Notes: generated from the sequence alone by a model not told the origin. A stretch of 64,000 nucleotides of DNA from Burkholderia sp. D-99 (GCF_011605345.1 NZ_JAAOXM010000019.1:1-64000), one strand, 5' to 3'. Shown: positions 40,993 to 50,507, numbered from the stretch's first letter. Numbers and translations are program-made.

Positions 40993-41589
40993 TTACATCG
41001 TGCGGCGATCGAGCATCGCGCGGGCGATGGTACCCGCATCGACATATTCGAGCTCGCCGCCCACCGGCACGCCGCGCGCGAGGCGCGTGACCGCAAGCCC
41101 GCGCGCCTTCAGCGTCTGGCCGAGGTAGTGCGCGGTGGCTTCGCCCTCGTTCGTGAAGTTGGTCGCGAGCACGACTTCCTTGACTACCCCATCGGACGCG
41201 CGCCGCACGAGGCGGTCGAAATGGATTTCCTTCGGGCCGATCCCGTCGAGCGGGCTCAGCCGCCCCATCAGCACGAAATACAGCCCGCGGTAAGTCATCG
41301 TCTGCTCGAGCATGATCTGGTCGGCGGGCGTCTCGACGACGCACAGCAGCGTCGGATCACGCTCTTCGTCGCTGCAGACCTCGCAGATCTGCGCTTCGGT
41401 GAACGTGTTGCACTTCTCGCAGTGCTGCAGGTGCTCGGTCGCGAACAGCAGCGACCGGCCGAGCCGCTCCGCGCCTTCGCGATCGTGCTGCATCAGGTGG
41501 ACCGCCATGCGCTGGGCGGATTTCGGCCCGACGCCGGGCAGCACGCGCAACGCTTCGACGAGAGCGGACAGGGCGGACGGCTGTTTCAT
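40993..41589 (-). CDS. recR: Recombination mediator RecR
   Basis: 198 residues. The helix-hairpin-helix [16 protein letters not shown], a four-Cys zinc finger ([16 protein letters not shown]) and a Toprim domain (about 79-175) are in the RecR order. It works with RecO/RecF to load RecA at gaps. It is the last of the conserved dnaX-ybaB-recR set. Confidence 0.96.
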   Translation of the reverse strand: MKQPSALSALVEALRVLPGVGPKSAQRMAVHLMQHDREGAERLGRSLLFATEHLQHCEKCNTFTEAQICEVCSDEERDPTLLCVVETPADQIMLEQTMTYRGLYFVLMGRLSPLDGIGPKEIHFDRLVRRASDGVVKEVVLATNFTNEGEATAHYLGQTLKARGLAVTRLARGVPVGGELEYVDAGTIARAMLDRRTM

Positions 41590-41620
41590 ACGGCGGCAAA
41601 AAGTGGCACGGACGCCGCGC

Positions 41621-41947
41621 TCAGAACGGCAGCTTGAAGCCCGGGGGCAGCGGCAGGCCCGACGTCATGCCGCTCATCTTTTCCTGCGACGTCGCTTCGG
41701 CCTTGCGCACGGCGTCGTTGAACGCAGCTGCGACGAGGTCCTCGAGCATGTCCTTGTCGTCCGCGAGCAGGCTCGGGTCGATCGACACGCGACGCACTTC
41801 GTTGCGGCACGTCATCGTCACCTTGACGAGACCGGCGCCCGACTGCCCTTCGACTTCGATCAGCGCAAGCTGCTCCTGCATCTTCTTCATGTTTTCCTGC
41901 ATTTGCTGCGCTTGCTTCATCAGTCCGGCGAGGTTGCCTTTCAACAT
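41621..41947 (-). CDS. YbaB/EbfC-family nucleoid-associated protein
   Basis: 108 residues from the ATG at 41947 ([24 protein letters not shown]), with the alpha-helical Gln/Met-rich start and beta-hairpin core typical of this dimeric DNA-binding family. AGGAGT precedes this ATG; the frame is open to 42001. It sits between dnaX and recR as in most bacteria. Confidence 0.93.
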   Translation of the reverse strand: MLKGNLAGLMKQAQQMQENMKKMQEQLALIEVEGQSGAGLVKVTMTCRNEVRRVSIDPSLLADDKDMLEDLVAAAFNDAVRKAEATSQEKMSGMTSGLPLPPGFKLPF

Positions 41948-42039
41948 GGGAATACTCCTTCTTGATCGTGTGAAAACCGGCACGCGGCGCGTGCCGGTCA
42001 ATGTGTGGGCGTGATTGTGCCTGTCGCGGGGCGGTCAGT

Positions 42040-44394
42040 TCAATGCAGCGTCGGCGGCGGGCCGTCCGGCGCCGCGTCGGCGAGCGGGCGCACCGAACCC
42101 TCGACGATGCGCGCACCGAAGTCACGCACGAGCTGCTGGACGAACGGATCGCCGTGAATCTCCTGCTCGGCCTCACGCTGGCGTGCCGCGCGCGCGGCCG
42201 CATCGAGTGCCGCCGCCGTACGCCGTGCGGGCCCGACTTCGACCGCCACCTCGACCGGCTTGCCGAGCGCATCGGCCAGCGCGGCCTTCAGCTTCGCCAC
42301 CTGCGCAGCGTCCGCATATTGCGGCACCGGCACGGAAAGTTTCAACGTCGTCGCATCGACCGCCGTCAGCTCGCTGTTGAACGCGAGCTGGTACGCGACA
42401 CCCTTGAGCGGCAGCCGCGCGGCGAGCGCCGGCCAATCGCCGTCGAAGCCGACTGGATCGAGCGCGATCGCGGGCGGCAGCGGACGCGTGTCGACCGGTG
42501 CGGACGGACGCATTTCCGCCGGCTTCGGCGTCACGCGCACGTCGTCGGGGCCGCTGTCGAATACCGGCACGAAGCCATCGTCCGGCGGGCCGCCAAACAT
42601 CTCGTCGGCGCTGAGTGGCACGTAGTCGTCGGGCGGGATGTCCTCCCACGGCGGCGAGGCCTGGCGCGAATCGGCCGCTTGCGGCGCACGGGCCGCAGCG
42701 CGCGGCGTCGGCACCTGTACGGCGGCGGGACGAGGTGCGGCCGGCTTCTCGGCGGCCGGCTGGGCCGCCGGTTTCGCGGCAGCGCCTGCGCGCCCGCGGT
42801 CGGACGACACACGCATCCCCGCGTTGCGCAGCACGTCGAGCGCGGCGGCGGCGCCTCCGGAACGCGCTGCCGGACGCGCGGCGGGCTCGGGCGGCGCAGC
42901 GCGCGGCACCGGTTCGGCCGGCGCAGCCGGTTCGTCGCTACGCTGCGCAACGGCAGTGGGCGGCTCGGGTTCATTGCGGACGGGTGTCGGCTTTTCGCCG
43001 GCCGGCTCTGCTTGCGACTCCGCTTGCAGCGCTGCGGCCGGATGCGGCTGCGGCGTTTCGACGACTGGCGCGCCAACCGGGGCCGGTGCGGTTACCTGGA
43101 CGGCAGCCGGCTTCGCGGCCGGCCGGGCCATTTCGTCGCCCGACTGCACCGGCGCCGCGGGCGCAGCCGTTGCGGCAGCCTGCGGCCGCGCTGCCTCGGC
43201 AGGTGCGGCCGATACCGGCTTCGCCGCAGCAGCCGTTGCCGCCGCAATGCGCGGACCCGGCACCGCACGCGGCACGGAAGGCTGGCCGCCCGGCGCACTG
43301 CCGGCTGCAACAGCCGGCTCGAACGCGAGCATCCGCAGCAGCGTCATCGTGAAGCCGGCGTACTCGTCCGGCGCCAGGCCGAGTTCCGCGCGACCGACCG
43401 TCGCGATCTGATAGAACAGCTGGACCTGCTCGGGGCTCAGCGTCTCCGCGAAGCGGCGCAGGTCGCCCGCTTCGGGCCACTCGTCGAGCACCGAGCCTGG
43501 CGCGAACTGCGCCCACGCGATCCGGTGCAGCAGGCTCGCGAGATCCTGAAGCGCAGTCGAGAACGACAGGCTGCGCAGCGACATCTCGTCGGCAATCGCA
43601 AGGATTTCCGGGCCGCTGCCCGCTGCAAGCGCGTCGAGCAGACGCACCATGTAAGTCTGGTCGAGCGCACCGAGCATGCCCGACACGGCCGACTCGGTCA
43701 CCTCGTTTGCCGAGTAGGCGATCGCCTGATCGGTGAGGGACAGCGCGTCGCGCATGCTGCCCTGCGCCGCACGCGCGAGCAGGCGCAGCGCCTGCGACTC
43801 GAACGTAATGTGCTCTTCGCCGAGAATCCGTTCGAGATGCGACACAATGTGCCCGGCCGGCATCTGCTTCAGGTTGAACTGCAGGCAGCGCGACAGCACG
43901 GTGACGGGGATTTTCTGCGGATCGGTCGTCGCAAGGATGAACTTGACGTGCGGCGGCGGCTCTTCGAGCGTCTTCAGCATCGCGTTGAACGCGTGATTCG
44001 TCAGCATGTGCACTTCGTCGATCATGTAGACCTTGAAGCGCGCATCGACGGGCGCGTACACGGCACGCTCGAGCAGCGCGGCCATTTCATCGACGCCGCG
44101 GTTGCTCGCGGCATCCATCTCGACGTAATCGACGAAACGCCCTTCGTCGATCTCTCGACAGGCGCGACACACGCCGCACGGCTGCGACGTGACGCCGGTT
44201 TCACAGTTGAGCGCCTTGGCGAAAATCCGCGACAGTGTCGTCTTGCCGACACCGCGGGTTCCGGTAAACAGATAGGCGTGATGGAGACGCCCGCCGTCGA
44301 GCGCGTGCGTGAGCGCCCTGACGACGTGCTCCTGGCCGACGAGCGAAGCGAAATCCTTCGGACGCCACTTGCGTGCGAGAACTTGATAGGTCAT
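42040..44394 (-). CDS. dnaX: DNA polymerase III subunits gamma and tau
   Basis: 784 residues, longer than E. coli tau (643). The AAA+ core (about 1-220) has Walker A GTRGVGKTT and the zinc module CETGVTSQPCGVCRAC. The DnaX lid and collar regions (about 220-370) precede a Pro/Ala-rich linker of about 240 residues (about 370-610) and a C-terminal tau-type domain (about 640-784) for DnaE/DnaB contact. It loads the beta clamp. I did not identify a frameshift signal for gamma. ffs lies about 130 bp upstream. Confidence 0.96.
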   Translation of the reverse strand: MTYQVLARKWRPKDFASLVGQEHVVRALTHALDGGRLHHAYLFTGTRGVGKTTLSRIFAKALNCETGVTSQPCGVCRACREIDEGRFVDYVEMDAASNRGVDEMAALLERAVYAPVDARFKVYMIDEVHMLTNHAFNAMLKTLEEPPPHVKFILATTDPQKIPVTVLSRCLQFNLKQMPAGHIVSHLERILGEEHITFESQALRLLARAAQGSMRDALSLTDQAIAYSANEVTESAVSGMLGALDQTYMVRLLDALAAGSGPEILAIADEMSLRSLSFSTALQDLASLLHRIAWAQFAPGSVLDEWPEAGDLRRFAETLSPEQVQLFYQIATVGRAELGLAPDEYAGFTMTLLRMLAFEPAVAAGSAPGGQPSVPRAVPGPRIAAATAAAAKPVSAAPAEAARPQAAATAAPAAPVQSGDEMARPAAKPAAVQVTAPAPVGAPVVETPQPHPAAALQAESQAEPAGEKPTPVRNEPEPPTAVAQRSDEPAAPAEPVPRAAPPEPAARPAARSGGAAAALDVLRNAGMRVSSDRGRAGAAAKPAAQPAAEKPAAPRPAAVQVPTPRAAARAPQAADSRQASPPWEDIPPDDYVPLSADEMFGGPPDDGFVPVFDSGPDDVRVTPKPAEMRPSAPVDTRPLPPAIALDPVGFDGDWPALAARLPLKGVAYQLAFNSELTAVDATTLKLSVPVPQYADAAQVAKLKAALADALGKPVEVAVEVGPARRTAAALDAAARAARQREAEQEIHGDPFVQQLVRDFGARIVEGSVRPLADAAPDGPPPTLH

Positions 44395-44521
44395 CGGGAA
44401 ATTGTATCAGTAACGCTGCGTCGCGCCGACACGCGAAACGGTGCGGAAGACAGGCAACGCGCAGGCAAAACGGAGTGTGGTGCAGAAATAAAAAACGCCC
44501 GGCGAACGGGGCGAGAAGGAA

Positions 44522-44622
44522 GGTGACGAGCCCAACCCTCGGCACTGGCGGAAAACGATTGTGGCTGCTTCGTTCCCGACCTGACCAGGTTCACCGCCCC
44601 ACCATGCGAGGAGGCCCGTCAC
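44522..44622 (-). ncRNA. ffs: 4.5S signal recognition particle RNA
   Basis: About 101 nt on the minus strand. The universal SRP domain IV core reads GGTCAGGTCGGGAACGAAGC, then AGCC, at about 44589-44566. The ends pair, GTGACG at the 5' side with CGTCAC at the 3' side, which set the boundaries to within a few bases. It is the small SRP RNA without an Alu domain and pairs with Ffh for co-translational targeting. Location next to dnaX is common. Confidence 0.93.
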
Positions 44623-44627
44623 GGCAT

Positions 44628-44636
44628 ATTCTATCA
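44628..44636 (-). promoter_or_regulatory. Extended -10 promoter of ffs
   Basis: TGATAGAAT on the minus strand, 5 bases before the predicted 5' end of the SRP RNA. The -35 is weak, as usual for extended -10 promoters. Confidence 0.65.
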
Positions 44637-45025
44637 CCGCTTCCGGATGAATGCGACCGTTTGTTCGCACCAATGCGAATATGACCAGGCAAACCGCCGC
44701 GCATCGGGCCGCACGACGATCACGCGCATCGAATTGCATGCGCGCCCACCCCTTGTAATTCGCGGGCCGGCCTCCACCTGCTGGACACAACGGTCGAACG
44801 GCGCGCCGTACCCCTACTCGCGTAGCGGCTACTATCGCCGCCCGCAGCAGATAGCAATTTAGGCTAATATGACGCCCGAACGACCCGCGAGCCGCGGCAT
44901 GCAGCGCTTACACCCCTCCTTTCCGGAGAGCGGAGTGACCTGCCGCAGCGGCCGGCTGCCAACGGCGGCCGGTACGCCGCAACGCGCAAGCAGGCAGTCC
45001 CCGAACCGTAAGAGGTATTGACCCA
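44637..45025. other. Non-coding region upstream of trxA
   Basis: About 390 bp with no supported gene. It holds the ffs promoter upstream part on the left. TAATAT at 44865-44870 on the plus strand is a weak candidate -10 for trxA, leaving a leader of about 150 bases. AAGAGG at 45010-45015 is the probable trxA ribosome site. Confidence 0.4.
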
Positions 45026-45352
45026 ATGAGCGAACAGATCAAACACATCAGCGACGCATCGTTCGAACAGGACGTCGTCAAGTCCGACAAGCCTGTGCTC
45101 GTCGATTTCTGGGCCGAATGGTGCGGCCCGTGCAAGATGATCGCCCCGATCCTCGACGAAGTCGCGAAGGACTACGGCGACAAGCTGCAGATCGCGAAGA
45201 TCAACGTCGACGACAACCAGGCGACGCCCGCCAAGTTCGGCGTGCGCGGCATCCCGACGCTGATCCTGTTCAAGAATGGCGCGGCCGCCGCGCAGAAGGT
45301 CGGCGCGCTGTCGAAGTCGCAGCTCACCGCATTCCTGGACAGCCACCTGTAA
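45026..45352 (+). CDS. trxA: Thioredoxin 1
   Basis: 108 residues, the canonical length, with active site [13 protein letters not shown] and cis-Pro in GIPTLILF. General cytosolic dithiol reductant. It is followed by a strong hairpin and then rho, the conserved trxA-rho arrangement. Confidence 0.97.
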   Translation: MSEQIKHISDASFEQDVVKSDKPVLVDFWAEWCGPCKMIAPILDEVAKDYGDKLQIAKINVDDNQATPAKFGVRGIPTLILFKNGAAAAQKVGALSKSQLTAFLDSHL

Positions 45353-45366
45353 TACAGGCAGTTCCG

Positions 45367-45396
45367 CGGACGTGTTGTCAACCGGCAACACGTCCG
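45367..45396 (+). repeat. Hairpin after trxA
   Basis: Perfect 11-bp stem CGGACGTGTTG/CAACACGTCCG with an 8-base loop, starting 14 bases after the trxA stop. There is no T-tract, so it is more likely a 3'-end stabiliser or a weak or Rho-linked terminator. Confidence 0.6.
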
Positions 45397-45438
45397 TCGT
45401 CAAGCCGCCGATCGCTCGCTCAAGCGCGAATCGGCCTA

Positions 45439-45447
45439 TGCTAGAAT
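45439..45447 (+). promoter_or_regulatory. Extended -10 promoter and pyrimidine-rich leader of rho
   Basis: TGCTAGAAT on the plus strand, about 100 bases before the rho ATG. The following leader is strongly C/T-rich and G-poor at about 45487-45530. This is the character of a Rho-utilisation site and fits the known autoregulation of rho. Confidence 0.55.
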
Positions 45448-45545
45448 TAAAAAACGTCTACAAGACGCATTTAAGTCTCTGAGCGCTTCCGCTCGCCCTC
45501 CTCCCTTTATTTCTTTCGTCGTCTCCTCCCTGGCGGGTTCTCCGT

Positions 45546-46808
45546 ATGCATTTATCCGAGCTCAAGTCTCTGCACGTCTCCGAACTGATCGAAATGGCCA
45601 ACGGCCTGGAGATCGAAAACGCGAACCGCCTGCGCAAGCAGGAGTTGATGTTTGCCATTCTTAAAAAGCGCGCCAAGACGGGAGAGACGATCTTCGGCGA
45701 CGGTACGCTCGAAGTGCTGCCGGACGGCTTCGGCTTCCTGCGCTCGCCGGAAATGTCGTACCTCGCGAGCACCGACGACATCTACATCAGCCCGTCGCAG
45801 ATCCGCCGCTTCAACCTGCACACCGGCGACACCATCGAAGGTGAAGTCCGCACGCCGAAGGACGGCGAGCGCTACTTCGCGCTGGTGAAGGTCGACAAAG
45901 TCAACGGGCAGCCGCCCGAGGCCTCGAAACACAAGATCATGTTCGAGAACCTCACGCCGCTGCACCCGAACAAGCCGCTGTCGCTCGAACGCGAAATGCG
46001 CGGCGAGGAAAACGTCACGGGCCGCATCATCGACATGATCGCGCCGATCGGCAAGGGCCAGCGCGGCCTGCTCGTCGCGTCGCCGAAGTCGGGCAAGACC
46101 GTGATGCTCCAGCACATCGCGCACGCGATCAAGCAGAACCACCCGGACGTGATCCTGTTCGTGCTGCTGATCGACGAGCGCCCTGAAGAAGTGACCGAAA
46201 TGCAGCGCTCGGTTGCGGGCGAAGTGATCGCATCGACGTTCGACGAACCGGCCACGCGCCACGTCCAGGTCGCCGAAATGGTGATCGAGAAGGCCAAGCG
46301 CCTCGTCGAAATGAAGCACGACGTCGTGATTCTGCTCGACTCGATCACGCGTCTCGCACGCGCATACAACACCGTGATCCCGGCATCGGGCAAGGTGCTG
46401 ACGGGCGGTGTCGACGCGAACGCACTGCAGCGTCCGAAGCGCTTCTTCGGCGCGGCGCGCAACATCGAGGAAGGCGGCTCGCTGACGATCATCGGCACCG
46501 CGCTGATCGAAACCGGCAGCCGCATGGACGACGTGATCTACGAAGAGTTCAAGGGCACCGGCAACATGGAAGTGCACCTCGAGCGCCGCCTCGCTGAAAA
46601 GCGCGTGTATCCGTCGATCAACCTGAACAAGTCGGGCACGCGTCGCGAAGAAATGCTGATCAAGCCCGAGATCCTTCAAAAGATCTGGGTGCTGCGCAAG
46701 TTCATCCACGACATGGATGAAGTCGAGGCAATGGAATTCCTGCTCGACAAGATCCGCCAGACGAAGAGCAACTCCGAGTTCTTCGACCTGATGCGCCGCG
46801 GCGGCTGA
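45546..46808 (+). CDS. rho: Transcription termination factor Rho
   Basis: 420 residues. The N-terminal helical domain [18 protein letters not shown] precedes a cold-shock-like RNA-binding domain (about 48-115), a P-loop [11 protein letters not shown] (about 179-189), Walker B region [16 protein letters not shown], and the Q- and R-loop segments. Hexameric RNA helicase that ends transcription. No clear ribosome site precedes the ATG. An intrinsic terminator follows the stop. Confidence 0.98.
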   Translation: MHLSELKSLHVSELIEMANGLEIENANRLRKQELMFAILKKRAKTGETIFGDGTLEVLPDGFGFLRSPEMSYLASTDDIYISPSQIRRFNLHTGDTIEGEVRTPKDGERYFALVKVDKVNGQPPEASKHKIMFENLTPLHPNKPLSLEREMRGEENVTGRIIDMIAPIGKGQRGLLVASPKSGKTVMLQHIAHAIKQNHPDVILFVLLIDERPEEVTEMQRSVAGEVIASTFDEPATRHVQVAEMVIEKAKRLVEMKHDVVILLDSITRLARAYNTVIPASGKVLTGGVDANALQRPKRFFGAARNIEEGGSLTIIGTALIETGSRMDDVIYEEFKGTGNMEVHLERRLAEKRVYPSINLNKSGTRREEMLIKPEILQKIWVLRKFIHDMDEVEAMEFLLDKIRQTKSNSEFFDLMRRGG

Positions 46809-46828
46809 TCGCCCTCGCCCCGCATTCG

Positions 46829-46865
46829 AACGGCCGCCCGCGCATCGTGCCCGGCGGCCGTTTTT
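46829..46865 (+). terminator. Intrinsic terminator after rho
   Basis: AACGGCCGCC paired with GGCGGCCG followed by TTTTT, loop of 14 bases, 20 bases past the rho stop. Confidence 0.8.
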
Positions 46866-46876
46866 CGATCCAAACA

Positions 46877-46906
46877 TGAACGTGAACGTACAGGTTGACC
46901 TATAAT
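46877..46906 (+). promoter_or_regulatory. Promoter/operator of the merR-MFS pair
   Basis: TATAAT at 46901-46906 is the likely -10. Upstream lie two short palindromes back to back, ACGT-ga-ACGT (46880-46889) and AGGT-tg-ACCT (46892-46901). The ACGTnnACGT core resembles operators described for LiuR-type MerR regulators; the regulator encoded just downstream is the obvious candidate ligand. Confidence 0.5.
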
Positions 46907-46944
46907 CGCGTCATTGCCCTGACCGAATTCCCCGCCCCACCCCG

Positions 46945-47445
46945 ATGCCGAACGACGCCCCCAACCCGCTGCTGACCGTGAGCGACGCCGCGTCGCGGCT
47001 CGGCGTCACGCCGCGCACGCTGAAATATTACGAAGAGCGCGGGCTCGTCACACCGTCGCGCAGCGAAGGCCGCTACCGCCTCTACGACGAAGCCGACCTC
47101 GAGCGCTTCGCGCGCATCCTGCGGCTGCGGGCGATCGGCTTCTCGCTGCATGGCATCACCGAGATGCTGAAGCGCCCGCTGGAAGAAACGGGCGACGGTC
47201 GGCGCCGCTATTCGGATGCGTCGCTGCGCGACATCCGTAACGGTCTCGCCGAGCAGATCGATACGCTCGACCGGCGGATCGCGGCGGTCCAGCGCGAACT
47301 GAAGGAAGCCGTCGCGCTGCGCAAGGAACTGCAGCACGACATCGACTACGTCGAACGGCGTCTTGCCGGCGAAAACGCCGACGCGCTGATCGCGCAGCGG
47401 CAGGCCGAAGCCGGCACGCGGCGCGCGCGCAAGGCTCGCGAATGA
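46945..47445 (+). CDS. MerR-family transcriptional regulator
   Basis: 166 residues. The N-terminal winged helix is TVSDAASRLGVTPRTLKYYEERGLVTPSRSEGRYRLY (about 11-47), followed by the dimerisation coiled coil (about 90-150). No metal-binding cysteines are present, so it probably senses an organic ligand or partner. Its stop overlaps the MFS start (ATGA), so regulator and transporter are translationally coupled and it likely controls its own operon. Confidence 0.9.
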   Translation: MPNDAPNPLLTVSDAASRLGVTPRTLKYYEERGLVTPSRSEGRYRLYDEADLERFARILRLRAIGFSLHGITEMLKRPLEETGDGRRRYSDASLRDIRNGLAEQIDTLDRRIAAVQRELKEAVALRKELQHDIDYVERRLAGENADALIAQRQAEAGTRRARKARE

Positions 47446-48998
47446 ACGCGATGCCCGGTCGCCCGCCGCTGTGGAGCCGCGCGAACCTGCGCGCGGACCT
47501 GTTCCCGTGGGCGCTCGCGCTTGTCACCGGCATCGACTATTTCGACAACGCGGTCTTCTCGTTCTTCGCGAGCTACATCGCGGGCGGCATCAACGCATCG
47601 CCCGACGAACTCGTGTGGTCGTCGAGCGCCTACGCGGTCACGGCCGTGCTCGGCATCCTGCAGCAGCAATGGTGGGTCGACCGGCTCGGCCACCGCCGCT
47701 ACGTCGCCGGCTGCATGCTGATGTTCTCGTTCGGCGCGATCGCGGCCGCGCTTGCCGACACGTCGCTCGAACTCGCGTTCGCGCGCGGCTTCCAGGGCTA
47801 TTTCATCGGCCCGATGATGGGCGCGTGCCGGATCCTGATCCAGATCAGTTTCAAGCCGCAGGAACGGCCGCCCGCAACGCGCGCGTTCCTGATCATGATC
47901 CTGCTCGGCAGCGCGCTCGCGCCGATTGCGGGCGGCCTGCTCGTCGCGCATTCGACGTGGCGCGCCCTGTTCGCGTGCACGGCGCCGACCGGAATCGCGT
48001 TCGCGATCCTCGCACTGCTCACGCTGCCCGATTCGGGCCGGACACCCGACGACGAACGCGGCTCCGGACACTTCTGGCCGTATGTCGTGTTCGCGCTCGC
48101 GCAAGGCGCGCTGCAGATCGTGCTGCAGCAGGTGCATTACCAGCTCTACAGCGGCTCGCCGATGCTGATCCTGCTGACGATCGCTGGGATCGGCGCGCTT
48201 GCGTGGTTCGCGTATCACCAGTGGAACCATCCGACTCCGCTCGTGCGCCTTCACGCGTTCCGCGAACGGACGTTCCAGGTCGGGCTGCTGCTCTACATGT
48301 TCTATTACTACGAGTCGACGGGCTTCAGTTACCTGACGTCGCGGTTTCTCGAAGGCGGGCTCGGCTATCCGGTCGAGAACGCCGGGCGCCTGGTGGGCAC
48401 GATGTCGCTGATTTCGGCCACCGCGCTGTTCGCCTACCTGCGGTACGCGAAATTCGTCACGCACAAGAAGTGGTTCGTCGTGCCGGGGTTCGCGATCGCC
48501 ATCACGGCCGCGCTATGGATGACACGCATGACGCCGCAGGTCGGCGAAGCCGCGCTGATCGTCCCGCTGCTGCTGCGCGGGCTGCTGCTGCTCTTCATCG
48601 TGCTGCCGGTGGCCAACCTGACGTTCCGGATCTTCGCGATCGACGAATATACGCATGGCTACCGGCTGAAGAACATCGTGCGGCAACTGACGATCTCGTT
48701 CGCGACGTCGTCGGTGATCATCGTCGAACAGCACCGCGTGGCCGTGCACCAGACGCGGCTCGTCGAGCGCGCGAACGTGTTCGACCCGCTGTTCCAGCAG
48801 ACCGTCGATACCCTTACGCGCAGCTACGCAGCGGCGGGCCACGCGCTGAACGAGGCGCACGCCCTCGCGATCGCCTCGATCGCGCGGATGGTCGCGCAAC
48901 AGGCGTCGTTCCTCGCGTCGCTCGACGGCTTTTACTTCCTGGCGGGCGTCGCGCTCGTCGGCGGCGTCTTCGCAGCATGGCAAAAAGAGATCGATTGA
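47442..48998 (+). CDS. MFS transporter, DHA2-like (about 14 helices)
   Basis: 518 residues, hydrophobic throughout, with the motif-A-like WWVDRLGHRRYVAG between helices 2 and 3. The length and extra central helices suggest the 14-helix drug:H+ antiporter group. A large extracytoplasmic loop lies before the last helix (about 425-490), as in EmrB. The exported compound is unknown. It is coupled to the upstream merR by a four-base overlap. Confidence 0.88.
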   Translation: MNAMPGRPPLWSRANLRADLFPWALALVTGIDYFDNAVFSFFASYIAGGINASPDELVWSSSAYAVTAVLGILQQQWWVDRLGHRRYVAGCMLMFSFGAIAAALADTSLELAFARGFQGYFIGPMMGACRILIQISFKPQERPPATRAFLIMILLGSALAPIAGGLLVAHSTWRALFACTAPTGIAFAILALLTLPDSGRTPDDERGSGHFWPYVVFALAQGALQIVLQQVHYQLYSGSPMLILLTIAGIGALAWFAYHQWNHPTPLVRLHAFRERTFQVGLLLYMFYYYESTGFSYLTSRFLEGGLGYPVENAGRLVGTMSLISATALFAYLRYAKFVTHKKWFVVPGFAIAITAALWMTRMTPQVGEAALIVPLLLRGLLLLFIVLPVANLTFRIFAIDEYTHGYRLKNIVRQLTISFATSSVIIVEQHRVAVHQTRLVERANVFDPLFQQTVDTLTRSYAAAGHALNEAHALAIASIARMVAQQASFLASLDGFYFLAGVALVGGVFAAWQKEID

Positions 48999-49036
48999 GT
49001 TAAAAGACAGGCTTTGGATTATCGTCAGCCATCTCC

Positions 49037-49870
49037 ATGCTCTCGAAACTCACCCGCTGGTTCGACGACCGCCGCCGCGACCGTGCGCTGCGCAGCCACC
49101 CGATCTCCGACGCGCTGTGGCAAGACACCGTCGAGCGCCTGCCGTTCCTCGCGGCGCTGGCGCCTGAGGCGCTCGGCCGGCTGCGCGAGCTGACCAGCCT
49201 GTTCGTCGCGAAGAAATCGTTCTCGACCGCGCACGGACTGGAACTGACCGACGAGATGATCGTCGCGATCGCCGCGCAAGCCTGCCTGCCCGTGCTGAAT
49301 CTCGACCTGTCGCTGTACGACGGCTGGGTGGGCGTCGTCGTGTATCCGGGCGAATTCGTGATCCGCAAGACCGTGCAGGACGAGGACGGCGTCGTCCATG
49401 AAGTCGAGCAGGATGCGAGCGGCGAGGCCTGGGAAGGCGGCCCCGTGATCCTGTCCTGGGAAGACGCGCAGATGACGGACGGCCGCGACGCGTATAACGT
49501 CGTGATTCACGAGTTCGCGCACAAGATCGACATGGTGAACGGCGCGGCCGACGGCTATCCGCCCCTTTTTCGCCGCTGGCACGCGCCGCACCTCGACGCG
49601 CAGGCGTGGGCCGATGTGTTCGAACACGCGTACGACCAGTTCTGCGCGCGTGTCGACGCGGTGCCGGACCGCGCGTGGGCGCGCTTCGAGCGGGAATCGC
49701 TGATCGATCCCTATGCCGCCGACCACCCGTCGGAATTCTTCGCGGTGTGCAGCGAAGCGCTGTTCGTGCGGCCGAAAGCGTTCGAGTCCGAATTTCCGGA
49801 GTTGTACCGGCTGCTCGCGCGCTACTACCGGCAGGATCCGGCAGGCACCGGCGCACTCGACGCACCGTGA
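49037..49870 (+). CDS. mtfA: MtfA-like zinc metallopeptidase
   Basis: 277 residues. The active-site helix is VVIHEFAHKIDMVNG (HExxH), with the downstream conserved EFFAVCSEALFVRP supplying a further ligand. E. coli MtfA is an aminopeptidase that binds the repressor Mlc and affects glucose PTS genes. It may do otherwise here, since Burkholderia lacks the same PTS circuitry (inference). It starts 38 bp after the MFS gene. Confidence 0.9.
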   Translation: MLSKLTRWFDDRRRDRALRSHPISDALWQDTVERLPFLAALAPEALGRLRELTSLFVAKKSFSTAHGLELTDEMIVAIAAQACLPVLNLDLSLYDGWVGVVVYPGEFVIRKTVQDEDGVVHEVEQDASGEAWEGGPVILSWEDAQMTDGRDAYNVVIHEFAHKIDMVNGAADGYPPLFRRWHAPHLDAQAWADVFEHAYDQFCARVDAVPDRAWARFERESLIDPYAADHPSEFFAVCSEALFVRPKAFESEFPELYRLLARYYRQDPAGTGALDAP

Positions 49871-49897
49871 AAATTATTCGTCAACCATCTGATTTTC

Positions 49898-49906
49898 TGG
49901 CATAAT
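49898..49906 (+). promoter_or_regulatory. Extended -10 promoter for rpmE2
   Basis: TGGCATAAT, 121 bases upstream of the rpmE2 ATG and 28 bases after the mtfA stop. Confidence 0.5.
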
Positions 49907-50027
49907 CGCCGTTTTTCGACCTTAGGCAAGTGGCTCGCGCCGAGCTTGGCGTCGGCTGGTACGCGTCATTCACGCGATCCGGCACGGCAAGCGGCGGGTT
50001 GGCTACCGCTCTCACCAAGGAAAGACC

Positions 50028-50288
50028 ATGAAAGAAGGCATCCACCCGAATTACCGCGAAGTCGTCTTCCAAGACATGTCGAACGGCTTCAAGTTCATCA
50101 CGCGCTCGACGATCCAGACGCGCGAAAACATCGAACTCGACGGCAAGACCTACCCGCTCGCCAAGATCGAAGTGTCGTCGGAATCGCACTCGTTCTACAC
50201 GGGTCAGCAAAAGATCATGGACACGGCAGGCCGTGTCGAGAAGTTCAAGAACAAATTCGGCGTTCGCGCCAGCGGCAAGGCGAAGTAA
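50028..50288 (+). CDS. rpmE2: 50S ribosomal protein L31 type B
   Basis: 86 residues, [20 protein letters not shown] at the start and [21 protein letters not shown] near the end. The zinc-binding cysteines of the C+ form are absent, so this is the zinc-independent type B form. In many bacteria that form replaces the C+ form when zinc is scarce. No Zur box was recognised. AAGGAAAG precedes the ATG, and an intrinsic terminator follows. Confidence 0.96.
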   Translation: MKEGIHPNYREVVFQDMSNGFKFITRSTIQTRENIELDGKTYPLAKIEVSSESHSFYTGQQKIMDTAGRVEKFKNKFGVRASGKAK

Positions 50289-50331
50289 GCTTCGCACCGC
50301 ATCCGGTGGTTGCGACGCACCGGTATCGCAC

Positions 50332-50358
50332 AAAAGGGCAGCCCAGGCTGCCCTTTTT
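50332..50358 (+). terminator. Intrinsic terminator after rpmE2
   Basis: AAAAGGGCAGCC, 2-base centre, GGCTGCCC then six T; 44 bases past the stop. Confidence 0.9.
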
Positions 50359-50507
50359 TGTCTCTGCTCGCCCGGAAAGCGCCGGCCGGCGTCCGGGCAA
50401 TGACCTGACGCGCAAAAGCCGGCGCGTCTACAATGCCGGATGCTCGAAACCGGCTCGTCCGCGCGCGACCGCGCCGGACGCCCGCCCATAACAAAACGCT
50501 CATCTGC

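Noticed and set aside
39580-41637. 685-codon plus-strand frame across the CoA-transferase and recR
   Set aside because: Crosses two well-supported genes and an intergenic hairpin cluster; no recognisable domain.
42040-44394. Programmed frameshift in dnaX to make gamma
   Set aside because: I saw no run of A plus hairpin like the E. coli signal; the region after the AAA+ core is GC-rich and Pro/Ala-coding.
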